Below, piece after piece: positions 1 through 5,544 of a stretch of DNA of 10,078 nt. A program made the position numbers and the translations under genes. The notes under the pieces were generated by a model. It did no database searches, was not told the DNA's origin, and saw nothing but the letters and a program-made list of their open reading frames with translations. Source of the DNA: an uncultured Treponema sp. (GTDB taxonomy: Bacteria; Spirochaetota; Spirochaetia; Treponematales; Treponemataceae); the NCBI GenBank assembly GCA_937902445.1, contig CALELJ010000143.1, positions 1 through 10,078 on the forward strand, read 5' to 3'. Within the stretch, counting starts at the first letter, position 1. Each line of letters starts with the position of its first letter.

Positions 1-1
1 A

Positions 2-139
2 GATGGTTGGGTGCTGTTATGTTTTCCACGTAGTGGATTGGGATTTAAATATCGTCTCCAGTTAAATAATACAGTTGGAGTTATAGATAGTGACTATTAT
101 TTTACAATACAGAAAATGAGGATGATGAGGATGCTTTAA
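2..139 (+). pseudogene. Fragment of a phage/firmicute-type dUTPase (dUTP diphosphatase)
   Basis: The frame beginning at base 2 is open to a TAA at 137-139. Its first 34 codons read like the core of a trimeric dUTPase, the enzyme that hydrolyses dUTP to dUMP and pyrophosphate. Motif II is visible as FPRSGLG, followed by GFKYRLQL and then motif III as NTVGVIDSDYY, in the order and spacing expected for the family. The style resembles dUTPases of firmicute phages, which usually continue with an NEGHI-like stretch. Here that continuation appears only after a one-base frame change: NTENE is read in another frame from 106, and it merges with YicC-like sequence. The N-terminal part lies outside the window and the C-terminal motifs are absent, so this is a fragment. 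It may not belong to the same genome as the rest of the window. Confidence 0.6.
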
Positions 140-429
140 AAGAGGCTGTTATGACAGCTTTGGGTGATGCAATTAAAGCATTTAAGGATGCCAGAAGAGT
201 TGAGGGAGAAAGCTTAAAAGCAGATATTCTTCTTAAACTTGATGATATGAGCGATTTTGTAGCATTTATCGAAAAGCGTCAGCCTGAAATTGTTGAAATG
301 TATAAAACTAAGCTTAGGGATAAAGTTACTGAGCTTATGGATGAATTTGGTGTTCCAATCGACGAGAACAGATTTGCGATGGAAGTCACCATGTATGCTG
401 ATAAGGTATGTGTAGACGAGGAAATCGTA
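106..429 (+). pseudogene. Internal fragment of a YicC-family endoribonuclease gene
   Basis: The frame of the 151 start codon is open from just after a TGA at 91-93. It encodes a segment I recognise as the middle of YicC/YloC proteins. Key stretches are EDALKEAVMTALGDAIKAF, then ARRVEGESLKADIL (family pattern: M/SREREGxxL), then PEIVEMYKTKLRDKV, and finally ENRFAMEVTMYADKVCVDEEIV (family pattern: RLxQEVxxxADKxDVxEEL). YicC proteins are about 290 residues long and act as metal-dependent endoribonucleases in RNA turnover. Here both ends are missing: the N-terminal domain is replaced by dUTPase-like sequence, and the C-terminal part, normally starting RLxSH after EEIV, is replaced by cysteine desulfurase sequence. 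GC in 181-360 is about 36%, against about 48% beyond 540. The match is by motif recognition, not by search. Confidence 0.65.
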
Positions 430-1542
430 AGCAATGCCCTCAAAGTTTCCATTGAACATTGGGGAAATCCATCAAGCATCCACGAAGCTGGTACCGATGC
501 CCGCAAAGTTTTTGAGGAAGCAAGAGTCCGTGCAGCAAATGCCCTTGACGTAAAACCTGAAACAATTTTCTTTACTTCAGGCGGAACGGAAAGCGACCAC
601 CTTGCTCTTCTCAGTGTTCTTTCAAGACCACAGAAAGGCAGCGTTGTTCTGAGCGCCATCGAACACCCTGCCCTCCGTGAAATGGCAAAAATGATCTCCA
701 ACTGCGGATGGAAGACAATCACCGTAAATCCAAACAAAGACGGAATCATAACAGCCGAAGCTGTTGCACAGGCAGTTGAAAACGATACTGCATTTGTGAC
801 TGTGATGGCAGTAAACAATGAGACTGGAGCAGTTCAGCCTGTAAACGAAATTGCAGACGCACTCGTAGAAAAAGCCGCAGGAAAAAGAAAACCGTTTTTT
901 CATGTGGATTGTGTACAGGCAGCGGGAAAAATCAAGCTTGACCTGAATCATGCCGGAATCGACAGCGCCGCCTTCAGCGCACACAAAATCGGCGGTCCAC
1001 GCGGCATCGGTATTCTATATCTTGCAAAAAATTTTGATTCATTCTTGAAAGGCGGCGGACAGGAAAAAAATATCCGCAGCGGAACGGAAAACCTTTTTGG
1101 TGCCGAGGCGATGTCCCAGTGCCTTTCAAAATACTGCATCTCTGAAAAAAACAGCGGTTCAATTGGGCGATATGAAACCCAGAAAAAATGGACAGAAGAA
1201 TTCATTGGTGGTCTGATGAAAATCAAAGGCTGTGTCATGATTCCTCATAGCCGTGGAACTGAAACTTCAGCTGAATTTTCACCATGGGTTGTTCAGGCCG
1301 CATTCCCAGGAATTCCAGGACAGGTTATGGAGCGTGCCTTGAGCAGCAAAGGCTTCTACATCTCTACGGGAAGCGCCTGTTCCGCAGGACACCATTCAAG
1401 ACCGATTCTTGATACAATGCAGATTCCAGCAAAGGAAAAGGAAAGCGCAGTAAGGTTCAGTTTTGGACACGACACCACAAAGCAGGGAATGGATGAATTG
1501 CTTGAGGCTGTCAATGAAGTCTGCCAGACCTTCTTCCACTAG
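151..1542 (+). CDS. Cysteine desulfurase (NifS/IscS-type class V aminotransferase) with foreign N-terminus
   Basis: From about residue 94 this is a PLP-dependent cysteine desulfurase, which takes sulfur from L-cysteine as a persulfide for Fe-S cluster and thiolation pathways. Visible landmarks are WGNPSSIHEAG (104-114), the PLP phosphate-binding SGGTESDH (143-150), H172 in IEHPA, NNETGAVQP, the PLP-pairing D253 in HVD with Q256, the Schiff-base lysine K279 in SAHKIGGPRG, GGGQEKNIRSGTEN (301-314), and the catalytic cysteine C410 in STGSACSAG. Residues 1-93 are not desulfurase. They match the middle of YicC and replace the usual first 25-30 residues, which carry the YLDxAATTP-like motif. The fused frame is open throughout and would give 463 residues, against about 380-400 for the family. 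AGAGG at 140-144 could serve as a ribosome site for the 151 ATG, but that ATG lies inside YicC-like sequence, so it is probably not the native start. Desulfurase identity is very secure; the 5' structure is doubtful. Confidence 0.85.
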   Translation: MTALGDAIKAFKDARRVEGESLKADILLKLDDMSDFVAFIEKRQPEIVEMYKTKLRDKVTELMDEFGVPIDENRFAMEVTMYADKVCVDEEIVSNALKVSIEHWGNPSSIHEAGTDARKVFEEARVRAANALDVKPETIFFTSGGTESDHLALLSVLSRPQKGSVVLSAIEHPALREMAKMISNCGWKTITVNPNKDGIITAEAVAQAVENDTAFVTVMAVNNETGAVQPVNEIADALVEKAAGKRKPFFHVDCVQAAGKIKLDLNHAGIDSAAFSAHKIGGPRGIGILYLAKNFDSFLKGGGQEKNIRSGTENLFGAEAMSQCLSKYCISEKNSGSIGRYETQKKWTEEFIGGLMKIKGCVMIPHSRGTETSAEFSPWVVQAAFPGIPGQVMERALSSKGFYISTGSACSAGHHSRPILDTMQIPAKEKESAVRFSFGHDTTKQGMDELLEAVNEVCQTFFH

Positions 1543-1643
1543 GATGCTGTTCCGGCCAGGACTCCGGCCAATGCCACTTGAATTTATTTTTCAATAGTGA
1601 TATTTTCTACTCATTCGGGACCCATTTTTAGGTCATCTTATTT

Positions 1644-1649
1644 TATAAT
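1644..1649 (+). promoter_or_regulatory. Candidate -10 element for the PUR-domain gene
   Basis: A perfect TATAAT lies about 27 bases before the start codon at 1677. At 17-base spacing the -35 position is CCCATT (1621-1626), a poor match, so only half of a standard promoter is convincing. The start site would fall near 1656, giving a leader of about 20 bases that contains the strong ribosome site AAGGAAGG (1664-1671). The rest of the 134-base gap after the desulfurase gene holds nothing else I can support. Confidence 0.5.
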
Positions 1650-1676
1650 CCAGTTACATTTTTAAGGAAGGAAGCT

Positions 1677-2114
1677 ATGGCAATTCGTGGGGAACTCTTT
1701 ACAACACAGGTTTCATTGGACAAGAGAAACTATTTTTTCAATGTAAAGGAAAACCGCAACGGCGACGTTTTTTTGCAGATCGTAGAAAGCAAAATCAAGG
1801 ATGGAGATGATGAACGCCGCGCTATTGTTGTTTTTGCAGAAGACATGAAGAAGTTCTTTGGCGGAATGGATGAATCCCTCAAGTTCATCGAAAAGGAAGA
1901 AAAGGAAAGAGCAAAGATCCGCGCAGAAAAGAAGGCAGAAAAAGAAGCAAAGTATGCAGCACAGCTTGCTGAAAACGGCGACGCAGAACCTGCAAAGAAA
2001 ATCTACCGCCGCAAGGGTGAAAGCCGTCTTGTAGCAGAAAGAAAGGCAGCAAAAAAGGACGGAAGACTTCACGTTGTTTCAAAGCGCAAGCCTTCTGATT
2101 CAGAAGAATACTAA
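1677..2114 (+). CDS. PUR-domain ssDNA/RNA-binding protein (BpuR-like, DUF3276 type)
   Basis: The protein has 145 residues. Residues 3-72 form a single PUR repeat: RGELFTTQV, then RNYFFNVKENRNGDVFLQIVESK, then RRAIVVFAEDMKKFFGGMDESL. This pattern is shared with the spirochaete PUR proteins; Borrelia BpuR of this family is known to bind single-stranded DNA and RNA and to affect gene expression. The aromatic pair YFFN and the NGDVFLQIVESK strand are the typical nucleic-acid-binding face. Residues 73-145 form a tail rich in Lys, Arg, Glu and Ala: a probable helix over 73-98, then the basic cluster KKIYRRKGESRLVAERKAAKK, ending in an acidic SDSEEY. The tail is likely to strengthen nucleic-acid contacts, which is inference. 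The start is fixed by AAGGAAGG at good spacing. The gene appears to be transcribed alone, between a TATAAT upstream and a strong terminator downstream. Confidence 0.88.
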   Translation: MAIRGELFTTQVSLDKRNYFFNVKENRNGDVFLQIVESKIKDGDDERRAIVVFAEDMKKFFGGMDESLKFIEKEEKERAKIRAEKKAEKEAKYAAQLAENGDAEPAKKIYRRKGESRLVAERKAAKKDGRLHVVSKRKPSDSEEY

Positions 2115-2129
2115 ACAGCTTGCCGACAG

Positions 2130-2178
2130 AAAAGGATGCACATGCAGGATTAAAAACCTACAGGGCATCCTTTTTTTT
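2130..2178 (+). terminator. Intrinsic terminator between convergent genes
   Basis: A perfect 10-base inverted repeat pairs 2130-2139 (AAAAGGATGC) with 2165-2174 (GCATCCTTTT). The right arm runs into eight T at 2171-2178. The 25-base loop contains a smaller AGG/CCT pairing. It sits 15 bases after the PUR-domain stop codon and reaches into the stop codon of rnhB on the other strand. Because the outer stem is A/T at one end, it could also stop transcripts coming from rnhB, though the minus-strand T-run (TTTTCTGT) is weaker. Confidence 0.85.
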
Positions 2179-2794
2179 ATTTCTTTTTTTTCTTGTCAAT
2201 ATTAAAGCTTAAACGCTGTATTGCAGATGGTCCGATACGGCGTATCACTTCAAGATGGGCTGCAGTCGGATAGCCCTTGTGTTTGGCGTATCCATATTCA
2301 GGATATTTTTTATCGTATTCAACCATCAGATGATCACGTTCAACCTTTGCGATTATGCTTGCGGCCATTACGGCAGGATAGTTGCCGTCAGCTTTGGGTT
2401 CGCACTTTACCATGCAGTCAATATCAGGAGCAAAGGTTCCGTCGGCCATGGCTTCGATTTTCCTGACATCTTCTATCATTTCTATTCCATTTTCTTTGCA
2501 CCAGTCCGGAAGTTTTTCAATCATCTGGTTGTATGCAAGGGCCATGGCTTTCAGTGAAGCCTGAAGGATATTTATCCTGTCGATTTCATCGTGCTCCACA
2601 TAGGCATGACCCCAGCAGCACTTTTCCTTTATCAGCGGAAAATTTTTTTCCCTTTTCTTTTCCGTAAGTTTCTTGCTGTCATTTAGGAGTTCAACAGGAA
2701 AATCTGGAGAAAGTATGACACAGGCTGCACTTACAGGTCCTGCGACAGGTCCTCTACCCGCTTCGTCAAGTCCTGCGAAAAACTTGAATTCCAT
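2177..2794 (-). CDS. rnhB: Ribonuclease HII
   Basis: A 205-residue RNase HII, which cuts the RNA strand of RNA-DNA hybrids and starts removal of single ribonucleotides from DNA in the cytoplasm. The N-terminal LDEAGRGPVAGP carries the metal ligands D10 and E11. Further acidic residues expected in the active site are D118 in MADGTF and D136 in KADGNYP, followed by the family hallmark AASIIAKVERD (144-154) and YGYAKHKGYPTAAH (168-180). Length is normal for the family. The start is supported by AAAGGGG nine bases upstream, which lies inside the end of the preceding beta-helix gene; the gap between them is only 3 bases, so they are probably co-transcribed. The protein ends in five lysines encoded by an A-rich run next to the shared terminator. 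This is the last gene of the minus-strand cluster. Confidence 0.96.
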   Translation of the reverse strand: MEFKFFAGLDEAGRGPVAGPVSAACVILSPDFPVELLNDSKKLTEKKREKNFPLIKEKCCWGHAYVEHDEIDRINILQASLKAMALAYNQMIEKLPDWCKENGIEMIEDVRKIEAMADGTFAPDIDCMVKCEPKADGNYPAVMAASIIAKVERDHLMVEYDKKYPEYGYAKHKGYPTAAHLEVIRRIGPSAIQRLSFNIDKKKKK

Positions 2795-2797
2795 CTG

Positions 2798-4861
2798 CTA
2801 AAACCCCTTTGATCTTACTTTCTGAAATTTCTTGTATACAGTAGATTCATCGCGGCCGAAAGGAACGGAAGCCTTGAGCTTAAGATCTGATTTTGAGGCG
2901 ACTGTAACATCATCAAGTGCCACAGTACAGCCTGTAAATTCAGCACCACGGCATATGCCACCAATGACAGTCAATGACGAACCTGCAATACTGCATTCAC
3001 AACCAGAAGCCTTGATGTTTACTGCAGAATCTCCGACAGAAGTAAAGCGGCAGCCTTTGGCCTCAAGCATTCCATTTTTAACAGAAATTCCAAGAGCACC
3101 GCTTTCAGATTTCACGGTAAAGCCGCAGTCCAGTGAGGAAATTCTGGAATTCAAAGTTTCAATCAAAACACAGTTCTCATAGGCTGATGCGGAAAATTCA
3201 CAATCCTTGAGTCTTAGATTTGCATTTTTTGCTTTTATTGCCGTAACAGCCTCGTTTGCTTTTTTATCATGTTTTTCAAGATAGCAGTTCCCAATGGAAA
3301 CCTTGGCATCTGAAATTTCAATGACGGAATTTTCCACAAGAACAAGACGGCAATTGCTTCCCTTGATTTTACAGTCCTTGTTTATTGAGTAAACTCCCCT
3401 GTCAAGAATGAATGTTCCGCTGACATGAAGGCGTGTTTCCTTGTCAGAACTGTTGATAGCATCAAGAGCCTGGTCAAAAGAAGTAAAAGGATTGACAAAG
3501 GAACCGTCAGACTTTTTTGAAGGCGAGGCAGTAGACAAAAGGTAATAATTCAATTCATCGAGGATAACCCTATGCTCAACCACATCGCTTTTGTTTCCAG
3601 CCTTGTCCCTGGCATAGGCCGACACCTTGTAGACAGTTGCCTTGTCAGGCGATGACTTGATGACGATATCATTGCCCGTATATTTTCTGAACTTTGAACC
3701 GATCTTGATTTTTGAGAAATCCACATCCTCATAGCTGCCTTCAAAATAAAGAGGTTCACTTATGGAATAAAAAACATCGCCATCAGACCTGCACTTTATG
3801 CTGAGCACCACGGAACTTCTTGAAAGAGGATTTTTATCAGACGAAAGAATCACAGGATTTTCAGGTGCCATTCTATCGATGGAAAATTTGAATTTTTCAC
3901 GCCCATGAAGATTTCCGTCAAGATAAACGGCAGGCTCAAAGGTTGAGGAAACTTCTTCACCTTTGAAAACATCAACCACAATGGATTTTTCACCATTCTC
4001 AAAAAAATAGTTTTCATCGCTTTTGATTCTGAATTCAACAGAACCATCTTTTCTTACAACTTTTGAATATGATGGCTTTACAGGAATTCTGAAGCCGTAT
4101 ATCGCATTGCCTGCTCTGTAATCCACAGACTGGAATTTCACCACATGAGGTTTCTTACGGTCGATCTCGATTTCCTTTGAATCGCTGCTCCACATTCCGT
4201 CATCGAGCTGATAAATGTAGTTTCTGTCGGTAAAGGCAAATGTATTCCAGTTTCTGATTTCATAGGGAACCCTTACGGCAACATTGTTTTTCTTTACGGA
4301 AGGCAATACATGGATAACCGAATGCCAGCTGTTTATTCCATCAGATACAATGAAAGGAACATAACGGTCAAGACCGTTTTTTGAATCAAGAGTTATCGAT
4401 TCATTAAGAAATGGTCTTCTTTCATTATCAAAGGAATATGAAAATTCTTTTGGAAGCGTGTATTCAGTTCCGCCTGTATACGAAATGATCTGGGATGACT
4501 CAAAATTCTTTTCAGCAAAAGTACGGCACTCCTGGGATGCGACGGAATTTTCATAAGGCACAACCCTGTAGTCGATTCTGAATTCCTTTTTATTGCCGTC
4601 AAAATCTACAGCACCGATGCGTACACAGACATCACCTTTTTTTTCAATCAGAACTGGACCGTCATAGGCAAATCCAGAAACAAAAGGATCAGTTCCGGAA
4701 AAAGAGTAGTAAAGCTCCAGTGCACTGGAAGAGTCCAGGACAAGCACCTGCTGATTGCACCATTGACCCACGGCAGGGCTAATGATGTCCTTTTCAGAAA
4801 ATGCTGAAGCAAAAAATGAGGCGAAGAAAAAAACAATACCGGCTGACAGAATCTTTTTCAT
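2798..4861 (-). CDS. Exported protein with chitobiase/Ig-like repeats and a C-terminal right-handed beta-helix
   Basis: The protein has 687 residues. Residues 1-21 are a signal peptide (MKK, hydrophobic FFFASFFASA, cleavage near ASAFS). Residues about 40-100 contain a segment like the chitobiase C-terminal fold (ALELYYSFSGTDPF, then VLIEKKGDVCVRIGAVDFDGN). A second similar unit lies near 335-435 (VFYSISEPLYFEG, then VYKVSAYARDKAGNKS). Segments between them, with an EIDRKKPHV / SIDRMAPENP linker motif, look like further Ig-like beta domains. From about 440 (YYLLSTASPSKKSDG, NPFTSFDQALDAI) it enters a parallel beta-helix of the pectate-lyase-like DUF1565 kind, running to about 660 with regularly placed cysteines. 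No catalytic motif is evident, so a binding, adhesive or structural role at the envelope or outside the cell is likelier than a lyase. It sits 6 bases after the phosphoribosyltransferase gene and 3 before rnhB. The ribosome site is weak (AAAAGA). Confidence 0.72.
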   Translation of the reverse strand: MKKILSAGIVFFFASFFASAFSEKDIISPAVGQWCNQQVLVLDSSSALELYYSFSGTDPFVSGFAYDGPVLIEKKGDVCVRIGAVDFDGNKKEFRIDYRVVPYENSVASQECRTFAEKNFESSQIISYTGGTEYTLPKEFSYSFDNERRPFLNESITLDSKNGLDRYVPFIVSDGINSWHSVIHVLPSVKKNNVAVRVPYEIRNWNTFAFTDRNYIYQLDDGMWSSDSKEIEIDRKKPHVVKFQSVDYRAGNAIYGFRIPVKPSYSKVVRKDGSVEFRIKSDENYFFENGEKSIVVDVFKGEEVSSTFEPAVYLDGNLHGREKFKFSIDRMAPENPVILSSDKNPLSRSSVVLSIKCRSDGDVFYSISEPLYFEGSYEDVDFSKIKIGSKFRKYTGNDIVIKSSPDKATVYKVSAYARDKAGNKSDVVEHRVILDELNYYLLSTASPSKKSDGSFVNPFTSFDQALDAINSSDKETRLHVSGTFILDRGVYSINKDCKIKGSNCRLVLVENSVIEISDAKVSIGNCYLEKHDKKANEAVTAIKAKNANLRLKDCEFSASAYENCVLIETLNSRISSLDCGFTVKSESGALGISVKNGMLEAKGCRFTSVGDSAVNIKASGCECSIAGSSLTVIGGICRGAEFTGCTVALDDVTVASKSDLKLKASVPFGRDESTVYKKFQKVRSKGF

Positions 4862-4867
4862 AATCTT

Positions 4868-5476
4868 TTAATTGTCCTTAAAAATCGGTTCCAGAACTTC
4901 ACGGAGTTCCGGATATGGCTTATAGAAATTTTCTTCCAGTTCTTCCTTTGTAAGGCCAACAAGTTCATGGCTGTTGTAGTTTATCCATGGATTGTTTGCT
5001 GAATCTGAAATATCGAATTTTCTGCACCAGTAGTCAGGCTTGATAGGAGGCTGTTCCCTGTCTGCATAAATTTTATAATCGTGGACAGCAACCTTGATGT
5101 TTTCCCTTGGAACGCCTTTTTCAATGAAAATATTCACGAGAAAATCTATTGTCCTGCCCGAATCATAAATGTCATCGCAGATAAGAATCTTGTCTCCAGG
5201 CCTAAGATATTCAGGAGCATAAGTCCATCCGTCTATATGAACTCCAGTATGCTGGGAAACATCCGTATAGCTGTGGGCAACAACGGCGGCAAAAAGAACA
5301 GGCTTATGGTTCTTTAGGGCAACCTTGTAGTATTCGCTGATTACATTTGCCATGTAGGCACCGCCACGAAGTGAGGCATAAATTACATCAGGAACAAATC
5401 CATCTTCCTGATAGATCTTGTGTGCAAGCTTCAGGGCATCAACCCTTACTGTGTCATAAGGCAAAAATTCTTTCAT
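4868..5476 (-). CDS. Gpt-like purine phosphoribosyltransferase
   Basis: A cytoplasmic type I phosphoribosyltransferase of 202 residues, which joins PRPP to a purine base in salvage. The PRPP-binding motif is ILICDDIYDSGRT (97-109), with the paired acidic residues D101 and D102. YASLRGGAYMA (33-43) is the pyrophosphate-binding loop after the second strand. Near the end PDYWCRKFD and WINYNSHEL resemble the base-binding hood of xanthine/guanine transferases, where a tryptophan-isoleucine pair stacks on the purine, so xanthine, guanine or hypoxanthine is the likely substrate; which one cannot be decided here. The start at 5476 is preferred over an upstream in-frame ATG at 5524 because GGAG (5483-5486) lies seven bases before it. 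The longer form would begin inside the promoter and hairpin region and add 16 residues without family similarity. The gene probably has its own promoter and leads the sub-operon with the beta-helix gene and rnhB. Confidence 0.85.
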   Translation of the reverse strand: MKEFLPYDTVRVDALKLAHKIYQEDGFVPDVIYASLRGGAYMANVISEYYKVALKNHKPVLFAAVVAHSYTDVSQHTGVHIDGWTYAPEYLRPGDKILICDDIYDSGRTIDFLVNIFIEKGVPRENIKVAVHDYKIYADREQPPIKPDYWCRKFDISDSANNPWINYNSHELVGLTKEELEENFYKPYPELREVLEPIFKDN

Positions 5477-5486
5477 ATTTATCTCC

Positions 5487-5511
5487 AAAAAAAATGGCCG
5501 GTCAAAGGCCA
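5487..5511 (-). terminator. Hairpin with T-run upstream of the phosphoribosyltransferase gene
   Basis: On the minus strand TGGCC (5511-5507) pairs with GGCCA (5499-5495) across a 7-base loop and is followed directly by eight T (5494-5487). The ribosome site GGAG begins at the next base. The stem is only 5 pairs but GC-rich, so it could stop part of the transcription arriving from the TPR gene upstream, acting as an intergenic terminator or attenuator. Confidence 0.5.
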
Positions 5512-5515
5512 GCCA

Positions 5516-5544
5516 ATTATACAAAATTTATGTAAAATTTTCTA
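5516..5544 (-). promoter_or_regulatory. Promoter for the phosphoribosyltransferase sub-operon
   Basis: On the minus strand a -35 box TAGAAA (5544-5539, four of six consensus bases) is followed by a 17-base AT-rich spacer and a perfect -10 TATAAT (5521-5516). The -35 box covers the stop codon of the upstream TPR gene. Initiation would fall near 5509, at the foot of the hairpin at 5495-5511. The downstream genes could then be expressed even if read-through from the sugar-phosphate and envelope operon is stopped there. Confidence 0.55.

Noticed and set aside
1..140. Prophage remnant implied by the dUTPase-like fragment
   Set aside because: No other phage gene, attachment site or integrase is seen, and the fragment ends at a suspicious joint, so a chimera or chromosomal dUTPase is as likely.
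279..818. Long open frame on the minus strand opposite the desulfurase
   Set aside because: It mirrors the coding frame of the real gene, has no recognisable motif and crosses the chimeric joint.
1551..1575. Terminator after the desulfurase gene from the repeated TCCGGCCA (1551-1558 and 1563-1570)
   Set aside because: The two copies are direct repeats; the only pairing is a 4-base palindromic stem and no T-run follows closely.
2832..3182. Open frame on the plus strand opposite the beta-helix gene
   Set aside because: Composition is that of an antisense shadow, with no ribosome site and no recognisable domain.
5477..5524. Upstream start for the phosphoribosyltransferase giving 16 extra residues
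   Set aside because: The extension overlaps the predicted -10, hairpin and T-run and has no ribosome site, whereas the ATG at 5476 has GGAG at good spacing.
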